Assembly (NCBI GenBank): GCA_030252795.1
Contig: CP127080.1
Location: 2,311,501-2,375,500 of the forward strand
Source of the DNA: Porticoccaceae bacterium LTM1
Lineage (GTDB): Bacteria > Pseudomonadota > Gammaproteobacteria > Pseudomonadales > Porticoccaceae
Length of the DNA: 64,000 nucleotides
Reading direction: 5' to 3'
Within the stretch, counting starts at the first letter, position 1. Every line of letters starts with the position of its first letter. The notes beneath the pieces were generated by a model, which was not told where the DNA came from, ran no database searches, and was given only the letters and a program-made list of their open reading frames with translations. Shown in pieces: positions 9,610 through 20,318 of the stretch. A program made the translations under genes and the position numbers.

Positions 9610-10108
9610 TGACTACGTTACCTTTTGGATCGGATTCGGGCTTTTTTGCAAACAGCGACTCCCATGCCAGCAGGATGGCACCTACGGTGATCGCCGAATC
9701 GGCAATATTAAATGCGGGGAAATGTTTTCCATCCCAGTGGAAGTCCAGAAAATCAATTACATGGCCCAACACAACTCGGTCGTACAGGTTGCCCAGCGCA
9801 CCGGCCAAAACCAGGCTGAGAGCCAAACTCAGCAACCGCTCCTGTTTTGAAAGTCGACTTATCCAGACTGTTAGCGCCACTGAAACCGCCAGCGATAATC
9901 CACTGAACAACCAGCGCTGCCAGCCACCAGCATCATGCAAAAAACTGAATGCAGCACCTTTGTTGTAAGCCAACGTCAGGTTAAAAAACGAGGTGACCTC
10001 AATCTGGTTAAACATAAGATTACTGTCGGCCCAGGCCTTGGTGATCTGGTCGATTACGATAATCACCAGGGCCAGCAGGTACCAGGGTGTTGCTTGTTTG
10101 AAACTCAT
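9602..10108 (-). CDS. lspA: Lipoprotein signal peptidase LspA
   Basis: Signal peptidase II, an inner-membrane aspartyl protease that removes signal peptides from prolipoproteins. 168 residues with four predicted membrane segments. The conserved boxes are visible: DQITKAW, FFNLTLAYNKGAAFSFL, GALGNLYDRVVLGHVIDFL and FNIADSAITVGA; the last two carry the catalytic aspartates. It overlaps fkpB by 8 bases and is separated from ileS by a REP-like palindrome. Its substrates here would include the DUF3012 protein and the thioredoxin lipoprotein. Confidence 0.97.
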   Translation of the reverse strand: MSFKQATPWYLLALVIIVIDQITKAWADSNLMFNQIEVTSFFNLTLAYNKGAAFSFLHDAGGWQRWLFSGLSLAVSVALTVWISRLSKQERLLSLALSLVLAGALGNLYDRVVLGHVIDFLDFHWDGKHFPAFNIADSAITVGAILLAWESLFAKKPESDPKGNVVNE

Positions 10109-10127
10109 AATACTAACTTTGTGTTGT

Positions 10128-10192
10128 CGTCATTCCCGCGCAGGCGGGAATCCATAAGACCATGCTGGATCCCCGCCTGCGCGGGGATGACG
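10128..10192. repeat. REP-like palindrome, CGTCATTCCCGCG family, copy 1
   Basis: Between ileS and lspA. Two palindromic arms, CATTCCCGCGCAGGCGGGAA and CCCCGCCTGCGCGGGGATGA, are separated by a short spacer, so the unit can form one long or two short hairpins. Other copies in the window: 30459-30486, 59921-59988 and 60763-60833. This ATTCCCGC...GCGGGAAT type is widespread in Neisseria and many gammaproteobacteria. Confidence 0.85.
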
Positions 10193-10201
10193 GTTAATAC
10201 G

Positions 10202-13015
10202 TTAGGCAAACGCTCTCGATTCACCTTCACCAAAAGCGTTCTCTTCACAGCGACCACAAATAGTCGGGTGCTCAGTGCTTGTACCAACATCTTCACGGAA
10301 GTGCCAGCAGCGCTCACACTTGTCATGAGAAGATTTAACTACAGCCACACCCAATCCAGGCATCTCGCTTGGATCCACCTCACCAGCATCCGCCATTGGA
10401 GCGACAAAGGCCGCGGAAGTAATCAGTACAAAGCGGAGCTCATCACCCAGCTTGTCCAGCAACGCTTTCAACTCGTCATTGGCGTACAGGGTCACCTCTG
10501 CTTCCAGAGCGGACTTAACAACACCCTCGTTGCGTCTGGCCTCAATTACCTTGTTGACCGCTTCTTTGACCTCAACAATTTGCTCCCACTCCTGGCGACT
10601 GAATGCCGCTGAAGCACCAAGCTCCGGCAATTGGTACCACTCCGCCAGGAATACCGACTCCTCGCGCTCGCCCGGCAGGAAGCCCCAGATTTCATCAGCG
10701 GTAAAGCTGAGGATCGGTGCAATCCAGCGAGTAAAGGCTTCGACGATATGGAACAGCGCGGTCTGCGCCGAGCGACGCGCCAAACTGTCGGTTTTGCAGG
10801 TGTAAATACGGTCTTTAATGATGTCGAGATAAACACCACCCATCTCGTTCACGCAGAAGTTGTGCACTTTCTGGTAAATGGAATGGAAGTTGTAGCTGTC
10901 GTAGGCCGCCTTCACGTCACTCTGCAGCTGAGCAGTAACGTCCAGGGCCCACTGATCCAGCGCCAGCATATCTTCGGCTTTGACCAAATGCTCTGCCGGG
11001 TCAAAACCGTCCAGATTGGACAGGAAGTAACGGGCAGTATTACGAATACGGCGATAAGAGTCCGAAGTACGCTTGAGGATTTCATCCGACACACTCATCT
11101 CGGTACTGAAGTCCGTCGCCGCAACCCACAGGCGCAGCACATCCGCACCAAGCTGATTCATGACCTGCTGGGGTGCCACGGTATTACCCAGGGACTTGGA
11201 CATCTTGCGACCATCTGCATCTACGGTAAAGCCGTGGGTCAGTACGGTTTTGTATGGTGCAACGCCATTCATGGCGATTGAAGTCTTCAGGGACGACTGG
11301 AACCAACCGCGGTGCTGATCCGACCCTTCCAGGTACAAGTCAGCAGGGAAGCGAAGGTTGTCCCTGCGATTTACCACGGCATTGTGAGTAACACCGGAGT
11401 CGAACCACACGTCCAGAGTATCGGTCACCTTCTGGTACTGGTCTGCCTCTTCACCCAACAGCTCACTGGCATCCAGGTCGTACCATGCATCCATACCGGA
11501 TTGCTCAACGCGCTTGGCAACTTCTTCGATCAGACGAGAAGTCTCCGGGTGCAGCTCGCCGCTCTCTTTGTTCACAAACAGGGCAATCGGCACACCCCAG
11601 GTGCGTTGACGGGAGATACACCAATCCGGGCTGCCATCCAGCATGGAATCGATACGAGCCTTACCCCAGCCCGGCAACCACTCCACTTCGTCAGCTGCTT
11701 TCTGGCACTGGTCCAGCAGGCCGTTCTTATCCATGCTGACAAACCACTGCGGCGTGGCGCGGAAGATCAGCGGGGTTTTGGTCCGCCAGCAGTGCGGGTA
11801 GCTGTGAACCAGCTTGCTCTGGGCCAGCAGTCGGCCGTTTTCTTCCAGGACCGCAACGACTTTTTCATCTACTTTGTAAACGTGCTCGCCGGCAAACAAT
11901 TCGACCTTGTCACGGAAGATACCGCTGTCGTCGATATTGTTGAGCGTGTCGATGCCGTACTTTTTAGACACCACAAAGTCGTCAGCACCATGGTCAGGAG
12001 CAGTATGTACTGCACCAGTACCAGCATCAGTGGTCACGTGCTCGCCCAGAATCATTGGCACCTGACGGTTGTAGAACGGGTGCTGAAGCAATAGCTTTTC
12101 TAACGCCGCCCCCTTACAGCGACCCACCACAGTGTGCTCTTCCACACTCCAGCGATTCAGCACGGATTCAACCAGTGCTTCTGCCAACATAAACCGCTGC
12201 TGCTCGCCATTGATCTGGCACTGGACAAACACATAATCCAGATCGGCATGAACACTCACTGCCATATTGGAAGGCAGTGTCCAGGGTGTGGTGGTCCAGA
12301 TCACCACAGACAGGTTACCTTCACCTTCGATACCGCCTGCGGCATCGGCAAAGGCTGCAGGGTCTGCAACCGGGAACGCCACGTCGATAGAGAATGAGGT
12401 TTTTTCCTGATACTCCACTTCTGCTTCCGCCAGCGCAGAGCCGCCTACCACACTCCAGTAAACCGGCTTGTAGCCTTTGGTGAGGTGTCCGTTATCGATG
12501 ATTTTTCCCAGCGAGCGAATGATATCCGCCTCAAACTGGTAATCCATGGTCAGGTAAGGGTTATCCCACTCACCAAACACACCGAGGCGAATAAAATCTT
12601 TCCTCTGGCCTTCAACCTGACGTTTGGCGTACTCGCGACACTTCTGGCGGAAAGTCTTGTGATCGACCTTAACGCCAGCCTTGCCAATTTTGGTTTCCAC
12701 CTTGTGTTCAATTGGCAGGCCGTGGCAGTCCCAGCCCGGCACATAAGGGGCATCAAAGCCACTCATAGTGCGAGACTTAACCACGATATCCTTTAGAATT
12801 TTGTTAACGGCATGACCGATGTGAATATCGCCATTCGCGTAGGGAGGGCCATCGTGCAGAATAAACTGGTCGCGACCGGCACGGGCCTTACGAATCTTTT
12901 CGTACAGGCGGTTTTGCTGCCAATCTTTCAGCATGCCAGGTTCGCGTTGCGCCAGGTTCGCTTTCATTGCAAAAGCGGTTTTTGGCAAGTTCAGGGTCTG
13001 CTTGTAGTCGCTCAT
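10202..13015 (-). CDS. ileS: Isoleucyl-tRNA synthetase
   Basis: Class I aminoacyl-tRNA synthetase charging tRNA-Ile, 937 residues, the normal bacterial length. The HIGH motif is in [16 protein letters not shown], the KMSKS loop is in [15 protein letters not shown], and the editing domain includes [16 protein letters not shown]. The C-terminal zinc finger is intact (CERCWHFRE ... CGRC), which marks the usual bacterial type that is generally sensitive to mupirocin. It lies between ribF and lspA in the conserved murJ-ribF-ileS-lspA order. Confidence 0.98.
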   Translation of the reverse strand: MSDYKQTLNLPKTAFAMKANLAQREPGMLKDWQQNRLYEKIRKARAGRDQFILHDGPPYANGDIHIGHAVNKILKDIVVKSRTMSGFDAPYVPGWDCHGLPIEHKVETKIGKAGVKVDHKTFRQKCREYAKRQVEGQRKDFIRLGVFGEWDNPYLTMDYQFEADIIRSLGKIIDNGHLTKGYKPVYWSVVGGSALAEAEVEYQEKTSFSIDVAFPVADPAAFADAAGGIEGEGNLSVVIWTTTPWTLPSNMAVSVHADLDYVFVQCQINGEQQRFMLAEALVESVLNRWSVEEHTVVGRCKGAALEKLLLQHPFYNRQVPMILGEHVTTDAGTGAVHTAPDHGADDFVVSKKYGIDTLNNIDDSGIFRDKVELFAGEHVYKVDEKVVAVLEENGRLLAQSKLVHSYPHCWRTKTPLIFRATPQWFVSMDKNGLLDQCQKAADEVEWLPGWGKARIDSMLDGSPDWCISRQRTWGVPIALFVNKESGELHPETSRLIEEVAKRVEQSGMDAWYDLDASELLGEEADQYQKVTDTLDVWFDSGVTHNAVVNRRDNLRFPADLYLEGSDQHRGWFQSSLKTSIAMNGVAPYKTVLTHGFTVDADGRKMSKSLGNTVAPQQVMNQLGADVLRLWVAATDFSTEMSVSDEILKRTSDSYRRIRNTARYFLSNLDGFDPAEHLVKAEDMLALDQWALDVTAQLQSDVKAAYDSYNFHSIYQKVHNFCVNEMGGVYLDIIKDRIYTCKTDSLARRSAQTALFHIVEAFTRWIAPILSFTADEIWGFLPGEREESVFLAEWYQLPELGASAAFSRQEWEQIVEVKEAVNKVIEARRNEGVVKSALEAEVTLYANDELKALLDKLGDELRFVLITSAAFVAPMADAGEVDPSEMPGLGVAVVKSSHDKCERCWHFREDVGTSTEHPTICGRCEENAFGEGESRAFA

Positions 13016-13047
13016 ATCAGTGCTTATCGCTCATTCAACAAAACATG

Positions 13048-13067
13048 TAGGGCGCGCCATGCGCACC
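13048..13067. repeat. Short palindromic repeat GGTGCGCATGGCGC, copy 1
   Basis: In the ribF-ileS gap. On the minus strand it reads GGTGCGCATGGCGCGCCCTA. A near-identical copy, GGTGCGCATGGCGCACCCTG, is at 49724-49743 next to rlmB. The core is a 7-bp stem around ATG, imperfect in this copy. Confidence 0.6.
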
Positions 13068-13068
13068 A

Positions 13069-14028
13069 TCAACAATCGGCAAAGAAAACCTTTGCCTGCT
13101 CAATATCATTTTCAATAGCTGCCTGCAGCTCTTCCAGCGAGGCAAATTTCAGCTCTTCACGAATTTTGTGCTTAAACTCTACGGCAATTCGCTGACCGTA
13201 GATATCACTATTCCAGTCAAACAGATGTACTTCCAGAATCGGCTTCACACTCTGCTCAACTGTAGGGCGGACGCCGACATTGGCAACGCCCTGGATTCGC
13301 TGACCAGCCAGTACTACCTCAACCGCAAAAACCCCGCTCAGTGGAGCCCGATAGCGGAACAGGTGTACATTAGCGGTCGGCACTCCCAGTTTACGACCCA
13401 GCTGCTGGCCATAAACCACTTTACCTGTAATCATGAAGGGCTTGCCTAATAAGGTTGCCGCTTCATCAAAATTACCCGCCTCCAGTTCGCGACGAATTCG
13501 AGTACTACTGATCCTCTCTTCGGAGCGAGCCACTGTGAGTGTATCGCGCACTTCAAAACCGTGAACCTTGCCGGCTTTCTGAAGCAACTCAAAATCACCG
13601 CTGCGATCACAACCAAAGCGAAAGTCGTCACCAACTACCAGGGTCTTCACTCCAAGACCATTAACCAGAACCTGCTCGATAAACTGCTGCGCCGTCAAAC
13701 CGCGCAATGCCGCGTTAAACGGCAAACAACAAACTCTGTCGATACCTTCGGCAAACAGTGCGTCAATTTTCTCCCGCAACCGCATCAGTCTGGCTGGAAC
13801 CTGCTCCTGACGCTCTCTTTTACCAAGAAAGTATTCCTGTGGCTGCGGCTCAAAGATCATCGCAAGTGACGGCAGATTAAGTCGAGCCGCCTCATCACGT
13901 ACCTGCTTCAGTATCGCCTGATGACCAAGGTGCACACCATCAAAAGAGCCTATCGTGACCACATTGCCACGATGCTCAGGACGAAGGTTGTGCAGGCCTC
14001 GAATAAAGGTTTTCTGGTGACTGGGCAC
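13069..14028 (-). CDS. ribF: Bifunctional riboflavin kinase/FMN adenylyltransferase
   Basis: RibF converts riboflavin to FMN and then FAD. 319 residues. The N-terminal FAD synthetase domain has the nucleotidyltransferase signature TIGSFDGVHLGHQ and the region VVGDDFRFGCDRSGDF. The C-terminal flavokinase domain has GKVVYGQQLGRKLGVPTANV. The start is a GTG without a clear Shine-Dalgarno sequence, and I see no better one. The 3' end touches a short palindromic repeat before ileS. Same strand and order as in Pseudomonas (murJ, ribF, ileS). Confidence 0.96.
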   Translation of the reverse strand: MPSHQKTFIRGLHNLRPEHRGNVVTIGSFDGVHLGHQAILKQVRDEAARLNLPSLAMIFEPQPQEYFLGKRERQEQVPARLMRLREKIDALFAEGIDRVCCLPFNAALRGLTAQQFIEQVLVNGLGVKTLVVGDDFRFGCDRSGDFELLQKAGKVHGFEVRDTLTVARSEERISSTRIRRELEAGNFDEAATLLGKPFMITGKVVYGQQLGRKLGVPTANVHLFRYRAPLSGVFAVEVVLAGQRIQGVANVGVRPTVEQSVKPILEVHLFDWNSDIYGQRIAVEFKHKIREELKFASLEELQAAIENDIEQAKVFFADC

Positions 14029-14078
14029 TATGGGAATCGCATATTGATATCAAAGCGCGCCAGTATAACAATGTTTAG

Positions 14079-14159
14079 ATGAGAGATGGGAGACGAGAAA
14101 CGGGAGATGCAGGAATGAAACGCAGTTAACATCTCACGTCTTTCATCTCACATCTCATG
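14079..14159. repeat. Purine-rich inverted repeat (GAGATGGGAGACG type)
   Basis: An imperfect palindrome between ribF and murJ. The left arm starts ATGAGAGATGGGAGACGAGA at 14079, and the right arm (14129-14159) reads, on the opposite strand, ATGAGATGTGAGATGAAAGA. The right arm includes the murJ stop codon. The arms consist of near-tandem GAGATG/GAGACG words. Confidence 0.6.
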
Positions 14160-15774
14160 CGCCCTTCAGGCCATCTCCACGCAGATGACGCAAGCGCACG
14201 CCACCTGCCATCAGCGCTGCCACATACACCGCCAATCCACCACCACAAACAATCAGGATTCTGTAGCCTCTTTCCCACCACTGCCAGCTTGCCCAGTCAG
14301 TAAACCACTGGTTAAAGCCAAACAAAGCAGCTGCCATTAGAAGATTGGCAACAAGCAGGGTAATAGCAAATCGTCCACGCCCCGGTTGTGGCTTGTAAAC
14401 CCCGTCTTTCCTCAATCCGCGGTAAAGAAGGCCCGCATTGAGAATAGCCGACAGGGAAGTCGCCAGCGCCAGCCCAACATGCCCCTTACCACCATCACCC
14501 AGGTAAAACTCCAGCGGAACAGCAAAGACCACGTTGAATACCATATTCACTACCATCGCAATAATGGCGATTCGAACCGGCGTTTTCATATCTTGGCGAG
14601 CGAAGTAACCTGGCGCCAGAACCTTGATCAACATAAAGGCGATCAATCCCACCGAGTAGGCACGCAAACTCATCGCCGCCAACTGAATTTCTTCGCCGTC
14701 AAATTTGCCTGATTGAAACAGGGTTATCATCAAAGGCTCTGCCAGCATAAACAGCGCCACCATAGCCGGAACGGCGATATACAGCACGCTGCGAATTGCC
14801 CACCCCAAAGTGGCCTCAAACCGGGCACCACCACCGGCGGTGTGCTGACGGGAAAGACTGGGCAGAATCACCGTTGCAATTGCCACCCCAAACACCCCCA
14901 ATGGCAGCTCATACAGGCGATCCGAGAAGTAGAGCCAACCGACGGCACCATCCCGCATAAAGGCAGCCAAAACCTGGTCCAACAGCAAGTTAACCTGGCT
15001 GACTGATACACCAAAAATGGCTGGCGCCATTAACAGCAGTATTTTCTTCACTCCCGGATGACGCCAATCCCAGCGGGGGCGCGGCATTAAGTGCATTTTC
15101 ATCAGGAAGGGAATCTGGAACAGCATCTGGGCAGCACCCGCCACAAACACCCCCCAAGCCAACGCCATCTCGGGCTCTTCAAAGTAATTCACGCCAACGA
15201 TGGCAGCAGCAATCAAACAGATATTAAGCAGAACGGGTGTGAATGCGGGTATCGCAAAGCGGTCAAAGCTGTTGAGTATGCCACCCAGCATGCCCGCCAT
15301 GGAGATAAAGAACAGATAGGGAAATGTAATCTGCAACAGCTGACCAGTTAGCTCAGCTTTTTGCGGCGAACCACGAAACTCAAAGCCATAGGCCAGCAAG
15401 GACGCTATTTGAGGCGCAAAAAGCACTACCAGTGCGGTCACCACAAGCAGAACCGATCCCAATGAGGCAGACACTCGGTCGATCAGACCTTTTACTGCAG
15501 ATATGCCGCCTTTCTCGTGATATTCATTCAATACCGGCACAAAAGCCTGGGCAAATGCACCCTCAGCAAACAAGCGACGCAAAAAATTGGGAATCTTGAA
15601 GGCCAAAAAGAAGGCATCGGCGGAGCCACCAGCACCAATAGTATGAGCAAACACAACATCCCGAACCAGACCGAGCACTCGGGAGATCATGGTCATTGAA
15701 CCGGTGATCAAGCTGGAACCAAGCAGACCCCGACGTTTAGTAGACTCTTTTGATTGTTCTTTTTGCTGTTCCAC
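14155..15774 (-). CDS. murJ: Lipid II flippase MurJ
   Basis: An inner-membrane MOP-family flippase of 539 residues with about 14 membrane segments that moves lipid II for peptidoglycan synthesis. The N-terminus SSLITGSMTMISRVLGLVRD and the segments FKIPNFLRRLFAEGAFAQAF and GYFARQDMKTPVRIA are diagnostic. Its stop codon lies inside an inverted repeat. Upstream is a long structured intergenic region and then the divergent rpsT, an arrangement shared with Pseudomonas. Confidence 0.97.
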   Translation of the reverse strand: MEQQKEQSKESTKRRGLLGSSLITGSMTMISRVLGLVRDVVFAHTIGAGGSADAFFLAFKIPNFLRRLFAEGAFAQAFVPVLNEYHEKGGISAVKGLIDRVSASLGSVLLVVTALVVLFAPQIASLLAYGFEFRGSPQKAELTGQLLQITFPYLFFISMAGMLGGILNSFDRFAIPAFTPVLLNICLIAAAIVGVNYFEEPEMALAWGVFVAGAAQMLFQIPFLMKMHLMPRPRWDWRHPGVKKILLLMAPAIFGVSVSQVNLLLDQVLAAFMRDGAVGWLYFSDRLYELPLGVFGVAIATVILPSLSRQHTAGGGARFEATLGWAIRSVLYIAVPAMVALFMLAEPLMITLFQSGKFDGEEIQLAAMSLRAYSVGLIAFMLIKVLAPGYFARQDMKTPVRIAIIAMVVNMVFNVVFAVPLEFYLGDGGKGHVGLALATSLSAILNAGLLYRGLRKDGVYKPQPGRGRFAITLLVANLLMAAALFGFNQWFTDWASWQWWERGYRILIVCGGGLAVYVAALMAGGVRLRHLRGDGLKGA

Positions 15775-15867
15775 ACGTATCCCCTAGATCGAATGAGCGA
15801 TTGTAAGGGGGTACCAAGCGTGAGCCAAGGAATAAAGACTCGATCTACATTGGTGGCGACGCAATAC

Positions 15868-16220
15868 CAATCAAGCTCCTGAAACTCGCTGTAAACCCTT
15901 CCCTGGGCGCTCGAGGCCAGCATCCCGTAGGGCCTGCTGAGGCTAATTGCATACATACTGCTGAAAGCTATTTTTTTGGTCGGCAAGGCAGAAGGAGCGT
16001 AGTGTAGTCACTCTACATGAGCGACTGATAACGCGGCTGACCGAAAAAATAGCCTCAGCCCTTCGGGTTGCACCCCAAAAGCGCCACTCTGCGTTCTTCG
16101 TCGTTTATTTGGATCAACCAAACTGCTCTCCTCTTGCCTTGATTGGCGCTTTTGGGGTCGCAACAGTAAGTATGCAATTAGCCTCAACAGGCCCTTGCCA
16201 CGGTTTCAGGAGCTTGATTG
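15868..16220. repeat. Nested inverted-repeat element, about 350 bp
   Basis: A complex palindromic structure between murJ and rpsT. Outer arm pair: CAATCAAGCTCCTGAAAC at 15868-15885, a perfect 18-bp complement of 16203-16220. Second pair: 15929-15960 with 16164-16195, 30 of 32 positions. Inside are two further hairpins: GCTATTTTTTTGGTCGGC near 15967 with GCTGACCGAAAAAATAGC ending near 16052, and ACCCCAAAAGCGCCA near 16072-16086 with TGGCGCTTTTGGGGT at 16144-16158. The order therefore predicts a three-way junction. No protein-coding gene is apparent in it. The stretch 15775-15867 before it shows nothing. Confidence 0.75.
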
Positions 16221-16291
16221 ATATCGCCTCTTCTCGTGTAAGGCCGTTATTACAAATACATTTAGCAGTAAAACTTCCGCCGCTCTTGCCA

Positions 16292-16407
16292 GTGGATAGT
16301 GATATGGACTCGAGACCGTATACCGCATGGACGCGGTATACGAGCCTACATGGAAGACTCTTTATCCAAGGGAGTACGGCGTGTCTCGAATCCATATCAC
16401 TATCCAC
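16292..16407. repeat. Long hairpin, GCATGGACG/TACGGCGTGTC loop family, copy 1
   Basis: Arms 16292-16316 and 16383-16407 are complementary over 24 of 25 positions (GTGGATAGTGATATGG on the left). Inside is a perfect 10-bp palindrome, CGTATACCGC / GCGGTATACG, around ATGGAC. The loop words ACCG, GCATGGACG and TACGGCGTGTC recur in the element at 22963-23039, whose stem sequence is different. It lies directly upstream of the rpsT promoter. Confidence 0.75.
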
Positions 16408-16433
16408 TCGCACCAAACAGTCCCGAAAGACAG

Positions 16434-16462
16434 TTGCACACACCACCGAAAGACTGTATATT
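16434..16462 (+). promoter_or_regulatory. rpsT promoter (sigma-70)
   Basis: TTGCAC, 17-bp spacer, TATATT, followed by GC-rich GCCGCGTCC. It lies about 45 bp upstream of the rpsT start, so the mRNA leader is short. Confidence 0.7.
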
Positions 16463-16508
16463 GCCGCGTCCTTGAAACCTGACCAGAATTTTTAAGAGGA
16501 GCACACAG

Positions 16509-16775
16509 GTGGCTAACTCTCCACAAGCACGCAAGCGTGCACGCCAAAGCGAAAAGCGTCGCTCGCACAATGCAGGCCTGCGCTCCATGGCGCGCACCTA
16601 CATCAAAAAAGTTAACGCAGCTATCGAAGCTGGTGACCACGCAGCCGCTCAAGAAGCATACAACGCAGCTGTACCGGTAATCGATCGCATCGCCGACAAA
16701 GGCATCATCCACAAAAACAAGGCAGCTCGTCACAAGAGCCGCCTGAACGCTCAGATCAAAGCCCTGGCCGCTTAA
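16509..16775 (+). CDS. rpsT: 30S ribosomal protein S20
   Basis: An 88-residue basic primary 16S-rRNA-binding protein ([20 protein letters not shown] ... [19 protein letters not shown]). The start is GTG with GAGGAG 7 bases upstream. A weak start codon is also known in other rpsT genes, where S20 represses its own translation. It is transcribed divergently from murJ and ends in an intrinsic terminator shared with the convergent proB. Confidence 0.98.
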   Translation: MANSPQARKRARQSEKRRSHNAGLRSMARTYIKKVNAAIEAGDHAAAQEAYNAAVPVIDRIADKGIIHKNKAARHKSRLNAQIKALAA

Positions 16776-16803
16776 GCCATAGCTCTGAGCGCGGATGCGC
16801 CAT

Positions 16804-16832
16804 AAAAAAACCGGCCACTGGCCGGTTTTTTT
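16804..16832. terminator. Bidirectional terminator, rpsT/proB
   Basis: AAAAAAACCGGCC-ACT-GGCCGGTTTTTTT: a 13-base inverted repeat with A and T tracts on the two sides, between convergent genes. Confidence 0.92.
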
Positions 16833-16850
16833 ATGGCTGTAACCTGCCTG

Positions 16851-17978
16851 CTAGAGGGTAATCACCAGATTATCCCTATGGATCAACTCTTCACCATCCA
16901 CATACCCCAAAAGCGCCTGAATCTCACTGCTGGGCTGACCAGCTATCTTTCTCGCCTCATCCGCACTGTAACCAACCAATCCACGGGCTACTTCCTGCCC
17001 ATGCCCATTGAGGCATCGCACCAGATCACCGCGATGGAATGAACCATCCACTGCCCTCACACCAATCGGCAGCAAACTTTTACCCTGCTCGGCCAACACT
17101 GCCACAGCACCATCATCAAGGGTCAAAGCCCCTTTAAACTGCAGATGCCCAGCGAGCCACTGCTTGCGAGCCGCCACAGGCCTTTGATCCGCCTGCAAGC
17201 AAGTACCCACTGACTCACCATCCCGCAAACGCGTTAACACCTCTGGCTCACGCCCCCAGGCAATCAGGGTATGCGCCCCGGAACGCGCCGCAAGCCGGGC
17301 TGAACGGATCTTGGTGACCATGCCACCTCGCCCCAAACCACCAACACTGCCTCCCGCAACAGCATCAAGCGACTTATCCATCGCCATAGCCTCTGGGATC
17401 AACTTTGCATCCGGGTTACTGCGAGGATCACTGTCAAACAAACCCTTCTGGTCGGTAAGGATCGCCGAAACATCCGCCTCCACCAGGTTTGCAACCAAAG
17501 CGGCCAGGGTGTCATTGTCACCAAAGCGAATCTCATCCGTTACCACTGTGTCATTTTCATTGATCACCGGCACCACATCCAGATCCAGCAACGCCCTTAG
17601 TGCACTGCGCGCATTCAGGTAGCGCTCACGATTTGAGAGGTCGTCATGGGTCAGCAGCACCTGCGCCGTTTTAACACCATAGCGCTGGAACTCACTCTCC
17701 CAGGTTTGCACCAACCCCATCTGCCCCACAGCAGCTGCAGCCTGCAGCTCATGAATAGTTTCCGGTCGCTTTTTCAATCCCAGTCGAGTCATTCCCGCGG
17801 CCACAGCGCCTGATGACACCAATACCACCTCAACGCCCTGGTTGCGCAACGCCACCAACTGCTTTACCCACGAGGCAATGGCCGCGTAATCCAACCCCAC
17901 CCCATTATCAGTCAGCAGCGCACTTCCAATTTTCACCACCCAACGGCGGGACAACTTCAATTCGCCTCTAGCACTCAT
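16851..17978 (-). CDS. proB: Glutamate 5-kinase
   Basis: First enzyme of proline synthesis (glutamate to gamma-glutamyl phosphate). 375 residues, starting at an ATG with GGAAG 9 bases upstream; an in-frame TTG six codons earlier is less likely. The amino-acid kinase domain has [26 protein letters not shown] and [21 protein letters not shown]. The C-terminal PUA domain ([20 protein letters not shown]) is the full-length bacterial form. It lies downstream of obgE, with a terminator between them. No proA is in the window. Confidence 0.97.
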   Translation of the reverse strand: MSARGELKLSRRWVVKIGSALLTDNGVGLDYAAIASWVKQLVALRNQGVEVVLVSSGAVAAGMTRLGLKKRPETIHELQAAAAVGQMGLVQTWESEFQRYGVKTAQVLLTHDDLSNRERYLNARSALRALLDLDVVPVINENDTVVTDEIRFGDNDTLAALVANLVEADVSAILTDQKGLFDSDPRSNPDAKLIPEAMAMDKSLDAVAGGSVGGLGRGGMVTKIRSARLAARSGAHTLIAWGREPEVLTRLRDGESVGTCLQADQRPVAARKQWLAGHLQFKGALTLDDGAVAVLAEQGKSLLPIGVRAVDGSFHRGDLVRCLNGHGQEVARGLVGYSADEARKIAGQPSSEIQALLGYVDGEELIHRDNLVITL

Positions 17979-18005
17979 TAAGTTCAACTTCCGCAATAAC
18001 AGCCA

Positions 18006-18042
18006 ATAAAAAGGCTGCTTTGGTTACCCAAAACAGCCTTTC
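18006..18042 (-). terminator. obgE terminator
   Basis: On the minus strand AAAGGCTGTTTTGG-GTAA-CCAAAGCAGCCTTTTTATT: a stem with one bulge followed by a T run, between obgE and proB. Confidence 0.8.
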
Positions 18043-18082
18043 GATTCTATAGGTCCGCGACCAATAACTCTAGAGTGTACCT

Positions 18083-19417
<1,335 letters not shown>

Positions 19418-19423
19418 TTAAAA

Positions 19424-19681
19424 TTAAGCAGTAACAACATCTACAAATTTACGGTTTTTGTCACCGCGAGTGGTGAACTCAACCTTGCCATCAGCTTTGG
19501 CGAACAGAGTGTGGTCGCGGCCGATGCCTACGTTGTTACCAGCGTGGAACTTGGTGCCGCGCTGACGAACGATGATGCTGCCGGCCGAGATTACTTCGCC
19601 GCCGAAGTGCTTAACACCAAGGCGTTTACTTTCTGAATCCCGTCCGTTACGAGTACTACCACCAGCTTTTTTGTGAGCCAT
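19424..19681 (-). CDS. rpmA: 50S ribosomal protein L27
   Basis: 85 residues beginning [20 protein letters not shown], the typical L27 N-terminus that reaches into the peptidyl-transferase centre, followed by [20 protein letters not shown]. No Firmicutes-type N-terminal extension. It lies 25 bp downstream of rplU. Confidence 0.98.
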   Translation of the reverse strand: MAHKKAGGSTRNGRDSESKRLGVKHFGGEVISAGSIIVRQRGTKFHAGNNVGIGRDHTLFAKADGKVEFTTRGDKNRKFVDVVTA

Positions 19682-19706
19682 GATCTAGTCTCCTGATAAT
19701 CTGTTA

Positions 19707-20021
19707 TTAACCGGCGTTGATGCCGGTAATTTTCACCTCAGTAAACCACTGACGGTGGCCCATTTGCTTGCGGTGGTGCTTACGACGCTTGAACTTGATG
19801 ATAGTCACTTTCTCGCCGCGACCGTGAGAAACGATCTCTGCAGTCACCTTGGCACCCTCAACAACAGGGGCACCCACTTTGATAGTTTCGCCGTCGGCAA
19901 CCATCAGAACTTCGTCGAAGTTGATAGTTTCGCCAGTAGCGACTTCCAGTTTCTCCAGACGAAGGGTTTCACCTTCCTGGACGCGATGCTGTTTACCACC
20001 GCTTGCAATAACCGCGTACAT
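19707..20021 (-). CDS. rplU: 50S ribosomal protein L21
   Basis: 104 residues from the ATG giving [24 protein letters not shown] lies 6 bases upstream. A longer frame begins 14 codons earlier, but that extension is not part of L21. It contains the conserved [20 protein letters not shown] block. First gene of the rplU-rpmA unit, divergent from ispB. Confidence 0.97.
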   Translation of the reverse strand: MYAVIASGGKQHRVQEGETLRLEKLEVATGETINFDEVLMVADGETIKVGAPVVEGAKVTAEIVSHGRGEKVTIIKFKRRKHHRKQMGHRQWFTEVKITGINAG

Positions 20022-20241
20022 AATATGCTCCACATTAGCTGTATGGGCCAACTTGCATATCACTATAATTGAAACTAAGCGGCTATTAAGAAGCTAAATA
20101 GTCCCAAAACGAGCGTGAGTCGAGCCCCAAATTCGAGGGCGTGGATTCTACGCCAAAGAGAAAGCCACCGCAAGGGTCTTTTTCAGCTTGTTTCCAACCC
20201 ATTAAATCGCCCCAAAACGCCTCCATTACAGGGCATCAAGC

Positions 20242-20270
20242 TTGACACTCAAGTAGGTGGCACCTAGGAT
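20242..20270 (+). promoter_or_regulatory. ispB promoter (sigma-70)
   Basis: TTGACA, 17-bp spacer, TAGGAT, about 50 bp before the ispB start, in the divergent rplU-ispB gap. The rest of that gap (20022-20241) shows no other clear element. Confidence 0.65.
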
Positions 20271-20318
20271 GCAAACCCCTGCCATTATACCCTGCTTAAT
20301 AAAGGAAGACTTCCCGGG

